A DNA stretch of 9,354 nt from Pseudomonadota bacterium (GTDB lineage: Bacteria; Pseudomonadota; Gammaproteobacteria; Burkholderiales; Burkholderiaceae): the NCBI GenBank assembly GCA_029777935.1, contig JAKORH010000166.1, forward strand, positions 1 to 9,354. The letters are read 5' to 3'. Position numbers and translations under genes: made by a program. The notes under the pieces were generated by a model. That model searched no databases and was not told the DNA's origin. It worked only from the letters and a program-made list of their open reading frames with translations. How positions within the stretch are numbered: position 1 is the stretch's first letter; every line of letters starts with the position of its first letter. Below, one piece after another: positions 1-8,405 of this stretch.

Positions 1-171
1 CGCTTCAAGCGGCCGGTGGAGCCGGGCGACCAGCTGCGGCTGGAGGTCGAGCTGGTGCGCGAAATGCGCGGCGTCGGCAAGTTCAGCGGCCGCGCGCTGG
101 TGGACGGCCAGGTCGCTGCCGAGGCCGACATGCTGTGCGCTTACCGCAGGATGGGCAAGGGCGGCGGATGA
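1..171 (+). CDS. fabZ: 3-hydroxyacyl-[acyl-carrier-protein] dehydratase FabZ, 3' end only
   Basis: Only the last 56 codons are in the window, and the gene begins upstream. FabZ dehydrates 3-hydroxyacyl-ACP to trans-2-enoyl-ACP in cytoplasmic fatty acid elongation. The visible part has the features of the FabZ C-terminus: a [10 protein letters not shown] segment, where the PGD turn begins the last beta strands of the hot-dog fold, then alternating beta-strand residues, a [13 protein letters not shown] segment, and a short basic tail. The catalytic His and Glu lie upstream and cannot be checked. The stop TGA at 169-171 overlaps the lpxA start as ATGA, which fits the conserved fabZ-lpxA-lpxB order. 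FabZ and LpxA draw on the same 3-hydroxyacyl-ACP pool, so co-expression makes metabolic sense. The family call rests on this C-terminal similarity together with the context. Confidence 0.85.
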   Translation, partial: RFKRPVEPGDQLRLEVELVREMRGVGKFSGRALVDGQVAAEADMLCAYRRMGKGGG

Positions 172-956
172 TGGCCCGCATCCATCCGAGCGCAATCGTC
201 GACCCGAAGGCCGAGCTGGACGACGTCGAGGTCGGGCCGTTCGCGCTGATCGGGCCGCACGTGCGGATCGGCGCCGGCACGTCGATCGGCGCGTACACGA
301 TCGTCGAGGGCCGCACCACGATCGGACGACGCAACCGGATCTTCTCGCACTGCGCGCTGGGCGGCGCGCCGCAGGACAAGAAGTACGCGGGCGAACCGAC
401 GCGTCTGACGGTCGGCGACGACAACACGATCCGCGAGTACTGCACCTTCAACTGCGGCACCGCGCAGGATCAAGGCCTGACCAAGGTGGGTTCGAACAAC
501 TGGATCATGGCGTACGCGCACATCGCGCACGACTGCGTGATCGGCGACCACACGATCTTCGCCAACCTTGCGCAGCTCGCCGGCCATGTGCACGTCGGCG
601 ACTGGGCGATCCTCGGCGGCATGACGGGCGTGCACCAGTTCGTCCGCATCGGCGCGCACGCGATGACCGGCGGCGGCACCACGCTGCTGCAGGACTTGCC
701 GCCGTTCGTGATCTGCAATGGCAATCCGGCCGGCGCGCACGGCATCAACGTCGAGGGGTTGCGGCGGCGCGGCTTCGGGTCCGAAACGGTCAACGCGTTG
801 CGCCGCGCGTACAAGGCGGTCTACAAGGAAGGACGAACGATCGCCGACGCGTGCGCCGCGATCGACCTTATCGCGTCCGAAGGCGGCGCGGCCGCGCCGC
901 ACCTGGCGGCCTTGCGCGAATTCCTGCAGGCATCGAAACGCGGCATCGTGCGCTGA
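168..956 (+). CDS. lpxA: UDP-N-acetylglucosamine acyltransferase LpxA
   Basis: LpxA performs the first step of lipid A synthesis, moving an (R)-3-hydroxyacyl chain from ACP to the 3-OH of UDP-GlcNAc in the cytoplasm. From ATG 168 it has 262 residues, the length I recall for E. coli LpxA. Residues about 5-185 are hexapeptide repeats of a left-handed beta helix, and the remainder is the helical C-terminal domain. The segment [11 protein letters not shown] holds Lys72 (E. coli Lys76), and AHIAHDC holds His118 and His121, the latter matching catalytic His125. His140 and His156 match His144 and His160. Gly169 aligns with the E. coli Gly173 chain-length ruler. Asn95 stands where E. coli has His99. 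The start was chosen because ATG 168 forms an ATGA overlap with fabZ and has AAGG 7 bases upstream. ATG 171 is a possible alternative; a GTG at 135 would sit deep inside fabZ. Confidence 0.96.
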   Translation: MMARIHPSAIVDPKAELDDVEVGPFALIGPHVRIGAGTSIGAYTIVEGRTTIGRRNRIFSHCALGGAPQDKKYAGEPTRLTVGDDNTIREYCTFNCGTAQDQGLTKVGSNNWIMAYAHIAHDCVIGDHTIFANLAQLAGHVHVGDWAILGGMTGVHQFVRIGAHAMTGGGTTLLQDLPPFVICNGNPAGAHGINVEGLRRRGFGSETVNALRRAYKAVYKEGRTIADACAAIDLIASEGGAAAPHLAALREFLQASKRGIVR

Positions 957-962
957 GAAGGT

Positions 963-2120
963 GTGGACAAGACGATGGCGGGCGCGTTCCTCGCCTTCGC
1001 CGCCGGTGAGGCCTCGGGCGACCTGCTCGCAGCGCCGGTGCTCGGCGCGCTGCGCGAACGTGTGCACGAACCGCGCTTTGCCGGCATCGCCGGCGAGCGG
1101 ATGATCGCCGCCGGGTGCGAGCCGTGGCACCACGTGCGCGAACTGTCGGTACGCGGCTACGCCGAGGTGCTCGGCGCGCTGCCGCGTCTGCTGCGGCTGC
1201 GCGCGAACCTGTGCGCGCGGCTGTTGCGCGAGCGGCCGGCGGTGTTCGTCGGCGTCGATTCGCCCGACTTCAACCTGAAGCTCGAAACGAAGGTGCGCGC
1301 AGCAGGGATTCCGACCGTGCACTACGTCAGCCCGTCGATCTGGGCCTGGCGCGGCGGACGCATCGACAAGATCCGGCGCGCGGCCGAGCGCGTACTTCTG
1401 GTGTTTCCTTTCGAGCAGAAGATCTACGACGAGGCTGGCATCCCGGCGACCTACGTCGGGCACCCGCTCGCCGCGCAAATTCCGCAGGTACCCGATACGG
1501 CCGGGGCGCGCGTGCAGCTCGGACTGGGCGACGGCCCCCTGGTCGCGGTGCTGCCGGGCAGCCGGCGCGCCGAGGTCGATCACATCGGCCCGGCTTTCGT
1601 CGATGCGATCGAATGGATGGCCGGGCGCGAACCGCAGCTCTCCTTCGTGATTCCCTCGGCGGACGCCTCGCTGCGGGCGCGGGTCGACGCGCTGCTCGCC
1701 GCGCGCGCAGGCGCCCGGGCGCGCACGCGCGTGGTCGACGGCCGGTCGCATGCATGCCTCGAAGCCGCCGACGCGGTGCTGGTCGCGAGCGGCACCGCCA
1801 CGCTGGAAGCCGCGCTGTACAAGAAGCCGATGGTGATCGCGTACAGGATGCCGCGCGCGTCGGCGTGGATCATGCGCGCGATCGGCGGCTACCTTCCGTA
1901 CGTGGGGCTGCCGAACATCCTCGCCGGCGAGTTCATCGTTCCGGAACTGCTGCAGGAAGAGGCCACTGCGGAGCGACTCGGGCGTGCCGTTCTGGAGCAA
2001 CTGAACGACGGGGCCAACCGCGTTCGCCTCGCCGCGCGCTTTGCCGAGATGCACGACCGCCTGCGCCGCGACACGCCGCGGCTGGCGGCCAAGGCGATCA
2101 TCGCGACCATGCAACGATGA
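963..2120 (+). CDS. lpxB: Lipid-A-disaccharide synthase LpxB
   Basis: LpxB is a GT19 glycosyltransferase that condenses lipid X with UDP-2,3-diacyl-GlcN to make the lipid A disaccharide at the cytoplasmic face of the inner membrane. The protein has 385 residues, near the usual length of about 380. The N-terminal Rossmann domain opens with AAGEASGD (about residues 13-20). VGVDSPDFN follows, with Asp99 and Asp102 in the conserved acidic block, then [11 protein letters not shown]. The second domain carries LPGSRRAEV; its first Arg is residue 201, matching the essential E. coli Arg201. [11 protein letters not shown] and LPNILAGEF near the C-terminus are also family hallmarks. The start is uncertain: GTG 963 lies 6 bases after the lpxA stop with GAGAAG too close for an ideal site, while ATG 975 has only a weak site. 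The end overlaps rnhB as ATGA. Confidence 0.95.
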   Translation: MDKTMAGAFLAFAAGEASGDLLAAPVLGALRERVHEPRFAGIAGERMIAAGCEPWHHVRELSVRGYAEVLGALPRLLRLRANLCARLLRERPAVFVGVDSPDFNLKLETKVRAAGIPTVHYVSPSIWAWRGGRIDKIRRAAERVLLVFPFEQKIYDEAGIPATYVGHPLAAQIPQVPDTAGARVQLGLGDGPLVAVLPGSRRAEVDHIGPAFVDAIEWMAGREPQLSFVIPSADASLRARVDALLAARAGARARTRVVDGRSHACLEAADAVLVASGTATLEAALYKKPMVIAYRMPRASAWIMRAIGGYLPYVGLPNILAGEFIVPELLQEEATAERLGRAVLEQLNDGANRVRLAARFAEMHDRLRRDTPRLAAKAIIATMQR

Positions 2121-2740
2121 GATCCCGCGCCGTTGCCGCCAACCTGTTCGAAGCGCCTGCACGCGCCGCCGGCCGCGCCTGCGGCGTCGACGAAGCGGGG
2201 CGCGGCCCCCTCGCGGGCCCCGTGGTCGCCGCGGCGGTGATTCTCGATCCCAGCCATCCGATCGCCGGTTTGCGCGATTCCAAGCAACTCGCCCCCGCGC
2301 GGCGCGAAGCGCTGGCCACCGCGATCCGCGCGCGCGCAATCGCCTGGAGCGTGGCGCAGGCGAGCGTGCAGGAAATCGACGCGCTGAACATCCTGCAGGC
2401 GAGCCTGCTGGCGATGCGGCGCGCGATCGACGCGCTGCAGCCGGCGCCGCTGTTCGCGCTGATCGACGGCGACCGGCTGCCTGAGCTCGCGCTGCCGGCG
2501 CGCGCGATCGTCGGCGGCGACGCGAGCGAGCCGGCGATCAGCGCGGCGTCGATCCTGGCCAAGACGCATCGCGACGCGCTGATGCGCGAACTGGATCGCG
2601 CCCATCCGGGCTACGGCTTCGCGAGCCACGCCGGCTACCCGACGCCCGATCATCTGGCGCGGCTGCGCGAACGCGGACCGTGCGCGATCCACCGACGTTC
2701 GTTCGCTCCGGTGCGCGCGCTGCTCGGAGTCGGGCGATGA
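2117..2740 (+). CDS. rnhB: Ribonuclease HII
   Basis: RNase HII cuts the RNA strand of RNA/DNA hybrids and starts removal of single ribonucleotides from DNA. The protein has 207 residues, the usual size for the family. [12 protein letters not shown] (residues 23-34) provides Asp25 and Glu26; IDGDR gives Asp117; GGDASEP gives Asp135. Together these are the four metal-binding acidic residues (Asp16, Glu17, Asp108 and Asp126 in E. coli). [25 protein letters not shown] and HRRSFAPV follow in the standard order. Gly133 stands where E. coli has Lys in the KGD sequence, a difference I cannot judge without an alignment. The ATG overlaps the lpxB stop (ATGA) and has no good ribosome site of its own, so translation is probably coupled to lpxB. 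Its frame stays open far upstream through lpxB, but that is a GC-rich shadow. The 3' end overlaps the methyltransferase gene as ATGA. Confidence 0.95.
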   Translation: MRSRAVAANLFEAPARAAGRACGVDEAGRGPLAGPVVAAAVILDPSHPIAGLRDSKQLAPARREALATAIRARAIAWSVAQASVQEIDALNILQASLLAMRRAIDALQPAPLFALIDGDRLPELALPARAIVGGDASEPAISAASILAKTHRDALMRELDRAHPGYGFASHAGYPTPDHLARLRERGPCAIHRRSFAPVRALLGVGR

Positions 2741-3528
2741 AGTCGATCACCTCGGAGGCGAATCCGAGCTTCAGGCACTGGCTCAGGCTCGCGCTGCAGC
2801 CGCGCGCCGTGCGCGAATCGGGTCTTACACTCGCCGAGGGATTGCATCTGGCGCAGGCCGCCCGGCAGGCACGCACGCCGGTAGTCGCAGTGCTGGTCAG
2901 GCGCGGCTGCGCCAATGCCGAGGTCGCAGCGTTGGTCGAGCGGCTCGTGCATGCAGGCGCGCCTGGTTACGATCTGGCGCCTGGACTGTTCGATCGCCTG
3001 TCGCCGGTACAGTCCAGCGTCGGGCTGATGCTGGAACTGGCGATCGCGCCGGCGCCGTTGCCGGAGGCGATCGCCGACGACCTGATCTATCTCGACGGTG
3101 TGCAGGACCCCGGCAACGCCGGCGCGCTGCTGCGCGTGGCGGCGGCCGCCGGCGTGCGCTGGGCGCTCGCAGCCACGGGCACCGCCGCGCTGTGGGCGCC
3201 ACGTACGCTTCGCGCGGCGCAGGGCGCGCACTTCGCCCTGCGGATCGCCGAAGGCGTCGGCGGCGACGATGCAGCACGTGTCTTCCGCGGCACATGGATC
3301 GCAGCGGCCGCGCACGAGGCGCCGCCGCTGTGGCGCGCGGATCTGCCGGCCGAGCCGCTCGGCTGGGTGTTCGGCGCCGAGGGGCAGGGTCTGTCGCCCG
3401 CATGGCGGACACGCTGCTCGTTGCGAGTGCGGATTCCGCTGGCGCCGGGGGTCGAGTCGCTGAACGTCGCGGCTGCAGCGGCCGTGTGCCTGTTCGAGCG
3501 CCGCCGCCGTCTCGACACAAGTACTTAG
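2737..3528 (+). CDS. SpoU/TrmH-family RNA 2'-O-methyltransferase
   Basis: This is a SPOUT-fold enzyme that would move a methyl group from S-adenosylmethionine to a ribose 2'-OH in rRNA or tRNA; the exact target is not evident. From ATG 2737 it has 263 residues. Residues 1-110 resemble the substrate-binding N-terminal domain seen in TrmH/RlmB-like proteins, opening with a KSITSEANP segment and carrying LAEGLHL. The three SpoU motifs are all present: [14 protein letters not shown] (120-133, with Asn127 and Arg133), FGAEGQGL (212-219, with Glu215) and [15 protein letters not shown] (233-247, with Asn243). The trefoil-knot SAM site should therefore be intact. GGAG at 2726-2729 sits 7 bases before the ATG, and the start overlaps the rnhB stop as ATGA. 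This looks like the last gene of the lpx operon. RlmB, TrmH or TsnR subfamily cannot be separated by eye, so no symbol is given. Confidence 0.9.
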   Translation: MKSITSEANPSFRHWLRLALQPRAVRESGLTLAEGLHLAQAARQARTPVVAVLVRRGCANAEVAALVERLVHAGAPGYDLAPGLFDRLSPVQSSVGLMLELAIAPAPLPEAIADDLIYLDGVQDPGNAGALLRVAAAAGVRWALAATGTAALWAPRTLRAAQGAHFALRIAEGVGGDDAARVFRGTWIAAAAHEAPPLWRADLPAEPLGWVFGAEGQGLSPAWRTRCSLRVRIPLAPGVESLNVAAAAAVCLFERRRRLDTST

Positions 3529-3548
3529 CCGCCGCCGGATCGCGTTAC

Positions 3549-3577
3549 TTGGCGGCCGAATTCGCTTCGGACAGAAT
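3549..3577 (+). promoter_or_regulatory. Candidate sigma-70 promoter for cfa
   Basis: The 80-bp gap between the methyltransferase gene and cfa is less GC-rich than the genes around it. TTGGCG (3549-3554) and CAGAAT (3572-3577) each match the sigma-70 consensus at 4 of 6 bases and are separated by exactly 17 bp. Transcription would begin about 25 bases before the cfa start. The match is modest and could be chance. It is offered because cfa is the first gene in this run not joined to its neighbour by an overlap. Confidence 0.3.
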
Positions 3578-3598
3578 CACAGCCAGGGTCCTATCCGC

Positions 3599-3602
3599 GG
3601 AG
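3599..3602 (+). promoter_or_regulatory. Ribosome binding site deciding the cfa start
   Basis: GGAG lies 6 bases before ATG 3609 and directly abuts ATG 3603. The spacing favours 3609 as the start of cfa and argues against 3603 and the much longer open frame upstream. Confidence 0.6.
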
Positions 3603-3608
3603 ATGGCA

Positions 3609-4868
3609 ATGTGGGGCGAAGCACTGCGATCAAAGGCGCGCAAGGCCACTGCGCGCGCGGTCGGCGAAGGGCTGGAGCGGCTGGCCGAAACACTGCGCGC
3701 CGGCGGTGGACTGCCGCTCGACGTAGTGCTGCCGGACGGTTCGCGCGTCCCGTTCGGACAGTCGCCGCGCGTGGTGATGACGATTCACGACGAGGCGACC
3801 GTCGCGCAACTGGCCAATCCGTCGCTCGCGACGCTGGGCGAGTCCTTCATCGACCAGCGCATCGACGTCGAGGGCGAGATGATGGAGGTGCTGGCTGTCG
3901 CGGATCGGCTCGCGAGCGCCGGCGGCGCACCGGTGACCGCGCGCATGGCGGCGGCGTTCGGCCGCCACACGCCGAAGCAGGACCGCGCCGACATCGGTTA
4001 CCACTACAACGTCGGCAACGACTTCTACCGGCTGTGGCTCGACGAGCGCATGGTGTATTCGTGCGCGTACTTCGCGCGCGGCGACGAGTCGATCGACGCC
4101 GCGCAGGTCGCCAAGCTCGACCATGTCTGCCGCAAGCTCAGGCTCGCGGCGGGGGAGCGGATGCTCGACATCGGCTGCGGCTGGGGCGGCCTCGTCATCC
4201 ACGCCGCGCAGAAGTACGGCGTGCGCGCGGTCGGCATCACGTTGTCGGACCGCCAGTTCGAGCTGGCGCGCGAGCGCGTCGCGCAGGCGAACCTCGCCGA
4301 CCGCGTCGAGATCCTGCTGCTCGACTACCGCGAACTGGTCGACCGCTTCGGGAGCGCGAGCTTCGACAAGGTGTCGAGCATCGGCATGTTCGAGCACGTG
4401 GGCATCCGCAACCTGCCGCAGTACTTCGGCATCGTGCAGCGCGTGCTGCGTGAGCGCGGGCAGTTTCTGAACCACGGCATCACATCGGCGGACGTCGACA
4501 ATCGGCCGATCGGCTCCGGCGTCAGCGACTTCATCGCCAGGTACGTGTTCCCGCACGGCGAGCTGCCGCATCTGCACGTGGCGATCCACGAGATGTCCGC
4601 GCAGGGTTTCGAGGTCTTCGACGTCGAGAGCCTGCGCCCGCATTACGCGAGGACGCTCGAGCACTGGTCGCGGCGGCTGGAGGCGCGGCTGCCCGAGGCG
4701 GAAACGATGGTCGACGCGCGCCGGCTGCGCATCTGGCGCGCCTATCTGGCGGGCTGCTCGTACGGTTTCGCGCAGGGCTGGATGAACATCTATCAGGTGC
4801 TGGCGAGCCGGCAGACGCAGCCCGGGCCGACCGAGCTGCCGCTGTCGCGTGAGTGGATGTACAAGTAG
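3609..4868 (+). CDS. cfa: Cyclopropane-fatty-acyl-phospholipid synthase
   Basis: The enzyme adds a methylene group from S-adenosylmethionine to the cis double bond of acyl chains in membrane phospholipids, usually on entry to stationary phase or under acid stress. From ATG 3609 it has 419 residues, slightly longer than E. coli Cfa. An N-terminal lipid-binding domain (about 1-120) precedes YHYNVGNDFYRLWL and VYSCAYF, with Cys152. The SAM-binding motif LDIGCGWGG spans 186-194. SIGMFEHVG holds Glu262, and LNHGIT holds His289 and Ile291. With Cys152 and probably Tyr379 these match the residues that bind active-site bicarbonate in E. coli Cfa. GGAG 6 bases upstream supports 3609; ATG 3603 is an alternative. 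The reading frame stays open back to 3192 inside the methyltransferase gene, which is probably meaningless. cfa is convergent with ppsR and ends 66 bases before it. Confidence 0.93.
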   Translation: MWGEALRSKARKATARAVGEGLERLAETLRAGGGLPLDVVLPDGSRVPFGQSPRVVMTIHDEATVAQLANPSLATLGESFIDQRIDVEGEMMEVLAVADRLASAGGAPVTARMAAAFGRHTPKQDRADIGYHYNVGNDFYRLWLDERMVYSCAYFARGDESIDAAQVAKLDHVCRKLRLAAGERMLDIGCGWGGLVIHAAQKYGVRAVGITLSDRQFELARERVAQANLADRVEILLLDYRELVDRFGSASFDKVSSIGMFEHVGIRNLPQYFGIVQRVLRERGQFLNHGITSADVDNRPIGSGVSDFIARYVFPHGELPHLHVAIHEMSAQGFEVFDVESLRPHYARTLEHWSRRLEARLPEAETMVDARRLRIWRAYLAGCSYGFAQGWMNIYQVLASRQTQPGPTELPLSREWMYK

Positions 4869-4938
4869 GCGCTGATCGGGCAGCCCTCAGCGCTGCGCGC
4901 TCCGGGCTGAGAGTCGCGGAGCGGCCGTGAGCGCTCAG
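4869..4938 (-). repeat. Boundary repeat, copy C (inverted), in the cfa/ppsR gap
   Basis: Read on the minus strand, this segment matches 8340-8409 at 53 of 70 positions with no gap. The two longest identical blocks are GGCCGCTCCG and a run of at least 12 bases containing AGCGCGCAGCGC (4890-4901 on the plus strand). It begins with CTGAGCGC, whose TGA is the ppsR stop codon, and fills the whole gap to the cfa stop. A GAGGG box lies 7 bases before ATCAGCGC, where the tandem copy has ATGAGCGC, so the start codon of the unit has decayed or was never present. Nothing is encoded after it in this direction, since cfa lies on the other strand. Confidence 0.75.
4881..4909. terminator. Candidate hairpin between convergent cfa and ppsR
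   Basis: The arms 4881-4893 and 4897-4909 form an 11-pair stem (6 pairs, a 2x2 mismatch, 5 pairs) around a TGC loop. Its position between two convergent genes suggests a two-way transcription terminator or RNA-end stabiliser. There is no T run on either side, so it is not a classical intrinsic terminator. It coincides with the core of repeat copy C. Confidence 0.4.
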
Positions 4939-5774
4939 CCAATCCGGCGCTCGATCCCGATCTCGATCAGGATCGTCGCCGCGATCTCCTCGATCGACTT
5001 CGTGGTCGACGACATCCAGCGGATGCCTTCGCGCCGCATCAGTCGCTCGGCTGCGGCGACCTCGCAACGGCAGTTTTCCAGCGACGCGTAACGGCTGTTC
5101 GGCCGCCGCTCGTGACGCACCTCGGCGAGCCGCTCGGGCGCGATCGACAGCCCGAACAGCTTGTGCCGGTACGGCGGCAGCGCCGACGGCAACTGGTCGC
5201 GCTCGAAGTCCTCGGGGATCAGCGGATAGTTGGCCGCCTTGACGCCGAATTGCATCGCCAGGTACAGGCTGGTCGGCGTCTTGCCGCTGCGCGATACGCC
5301 GATCAGGATCACGTCGGCCTGCTCCAGGCTGCGCGCCGACTGCCCGTCGTCGTGCGCGAGCGCGAAGTTGATCGCGTCGATACGCCGATGGTAGGTCTCC
5401 GTATCCGACATCGTGTGCGAGCGTCCGATCGTGTGGGTCGACTTGACACCGAGTTCGGCTTCCAGCGGCTCGACGAACGATTCGAACAGGTCCAGCAGCA
5501 GCGCGTCGGCCTGCCGCAGCGTTTCGTTGACGAACGGATCCACGAGGCTGGAGAACACGATCGGCCGCTTGCCGTCACGGAAGCGGGTTTCGTTGACGCG
5601 CGCGACGACCTCGCGCGCCTTCTCGACCGTGTCGACGAACGGAATGCGGATCTTCCGGTAACGCACCGGCTCGAACTGGGTCATGACGCTATGGCCGAGC
5701 GTCTCGGCGGTGATGCCGGTGCCGTCCGAGACGAAGAAGACGGTGCGATCGGCGGGCTGAAGTCGGTCAGGCAT
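4935..5774 (-). CDS. ppsR: PEP synthase regulatory protein (bifunctional Ser/Thr kinase and phosphorylase)
   Basis: PpsR (DUF299 / PSRP family) inactivates PEP synthase by ADP-dependent phosphorylation of a threonine beside the catalytic histidine and reactivates it by phosphate-dependent removal. The protein has 279 residues, within the normal range. [14 protein letters not shown] (16-29) is the conserved N-terminal block. VSRSGKT (160-166), within [15 protein letters not shown], is the P-loop-like nucleotide site. [10 protein letters not shown] (226-235) and CRCEV are the conserved C-terminal block. No truncation is seen. The ATG at 5774 lacks a clear Shine-Dalgarno sequence; just upstream is a 3-codon ORF whose TGA overlaps the ppsR ATG as TGATG. 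The gene is divergent from ppsA, its expected target, with 119 bases between the two starts. The stop TGA (4935-4937) is the TGA of repeat copy C. Confidence 0.95.
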   Translation of the reverse strand: MPDRLQPADRTVFFVSDGTGITAETLGHSVMTQFEPVRYRKIRIPFVDTVEKAREVVARVNETRFRDGKRPIVFSSLVDPFVNETLRQADALLLDLFESFVEPLEAELGVKSTHTIGRSHTMSDTETYHRRIDAINFALAHDDGQSARSLEQADVILIGVSRSGKTPTSLYLAMQFGVKAANYPLIPEDFERDQLPSALPPYRHKLFGLSIAPERLAEVRHERRPNSRYASLENCRCEVAAAERLMRREGIRWMSSTTKSIEEIAATILIEIGIERRIG

Positions 5775-5810
5775 CAGTCAAACATCAATGGGGGCGACAG
5801 GGGCGGTCGC

Positions 5811-5816
5811 TAGAAT
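5811..5816 (+). promoter_or_regulatory. Candidate -10 element upstream of ppsA
   Basis: TAGAAT matches TATAAT at 5 of 6 bases in the divergent ppsR/ppsA region and would start transcription about 70 bases before ppsA. No good -35 is visible at 16-18 bp spacing (the bases there are G-rich), so the promoter may need an activator. No convincing ppsR promoter was found on the other strand. Confidence 0.35.
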
Positions 5817-5842
5817 CGCGCGCAATGGCAGTTTGAATCGCG
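5813..5842 (+). repeat. Direct repeat GAATCGCG in the ppsR/ppsA intergenic region
   Basis: GAATCGCG occurs at 5813-5820 and again at 5835-5842. The starts are 22 bp apart, close to two helical turns, and the first copy overlaps the candidate -10. This would suit a regulator bound on one face of the DNA, but two 8-mers are weak evidence. The same region has a 5-bp inverted repeat, GCGAC/GTCGC, at 5794-5798 and 5806-5810. Confidence 0.3.
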
Positions 5843-5883
5843 GCGGATTGTGTCACAGCGACGCGGGACGCCGCGCCAACCTT

Positions 5884-5888
5884 GGGAG
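5884..5888 (+). promoter_or_regulatory. Ribosome binding site deciding the ppsA start
   Basis: GGGAG lies 5 bases before ATG 5894. It overlaps the alternative TTG at 5882, which is therefore unlikely to be the start codon. Confidence 0.65.
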
Positions 5889-5893
5889 CGGGA

Positions 5894-8269
<2,376 letters not shown>

Positions 8270-8279
8270 GGGAGACGGC

Positions 8280-8339
8280 ATGAGCCCGCCGGGCCGCCCC
8301 AACGGCGAATCCCCGAGCGCGCAGCGCGAGGGTAGTCAC
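8280..8339 (+). repeat. Boundary repeat, copy A (first of the tandem pair)
   Basis: This unit starts with ATGAGC and ends just before the GTGAGC of copy B. Its first 21 bases match copy B at 17 positions, and the 13-base block AGCGCGCAGCGCG (8316-8328) is identical in both. GAGGG (8328-8332) lies 7 bases before the next GTG. AGGGAG (8269-8274), at the end of ppsA, lies 5 bases before this unit's own ATG. Confidence 0.75.
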
Positions 8340-8405
8340 GTGAGCGCGCCTGGCCGCTCCGAAGCGCTCGTCCGGCAGCGCGCAGCGCGGAGGGCGGTCC
8401 AATGA
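8280..8405 (+). CDS. Short repeat-derived ORF, 41 codons, function unknown
   Basis: I do not recognise this product, and it may not be a functional protein. The ORF runs from ATG 8280, 10 bases after the ppsA stop, to a TGA that overlaps the nfeD-family start as ATGA. AGGGAG, 5 bases before the ATG, is a good Shine-Dalgarno sequence. The two DNA repeat copies lie in the same frame, so the peptide is two related units of about 20 residues, starting MSPPGRP and VSAPGRS. It is rich in Ser, Pro, Gly, Ala and Arg, with no membrane segment or Cys. Its plausible role is translational: carrying ribosomes from ppsA to the nfeD gene, or controlling that gene's start. GC-rich DNA often leaves such short frames open by chance, but the ribosome site and the exact stop/start overlap argue for real translation. 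Confidence 0.4.
   Translation: MSPPGRPNGESPSAQREGSHVSAPGRSEALVRQRAARRAVQ
8340..8401 (+). repeat. Boundary repeat, copy B (second of the tandem pair)
   Basis: This unit starts with GTGAGCGC and ends just before ATGAGCGC, the start of the nfeD-family gene. It contains AGCGCGCAGCGCG (8377-8389) and GGAGGG (8389-8394) 7 bases before ATG 8402, so it supplies that gene's strong ribosome binding site. Extended to 8409, it matches the inverted copy at 4869-4938 at 53 of 70 positions. CTCCG (8357-8361) could pair with CGGAG (8388-8392) and mask the ribosome site. Confidence 0.75.

Noticed and set aside
1115..2116. In-frame upstream extension of rnhB through lpxB
   Set aside because: The extension is Arg/Ala-rich shadow of lpxB. 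RNase HII families start near the ATGA overlap at 2117, and the length then fits.
141..2339. Open frame of 732 codons on the minus strand across lpxA, lpxB and rnhB
   Set aside because: It is a mirror frame of high-GC coding DNA. The product is Arg/Ala/Asp/His-rich low complexity with no recognisable motif, and the plus-strand genes are certain.
3529..3548. GCC-rich run after the methyltransferase stop as a terminator
   Set aside because: No stable stem and no T run are visible.
3192..3608. In-frame upstream extension of cfa into the methyltransferase gene
   Set aside because: No family similarity is seen in the extension, while GGAG 6 bases before ATG 3609 marks the start.
5112..5813. 233-codon plus-strand frame opposite ppsR
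   Set aside because: It is antisense shadow rich in Arg, Val, Asp and Gln; ppsR on the other strand carries all the family motifs.
5849..5857. TGTGTCACA dyad as a CRP/FNR-type site
   Set aside because: The half sites abut with a single central base instead of the 6-bp spacing of CRP sites, so it cannot be called.
8280..8401. Tandem repeats as a CRISPR array
   Set aside because: There are only two diverged units without spacers, in phase with coding, and with no cas genes nearby.
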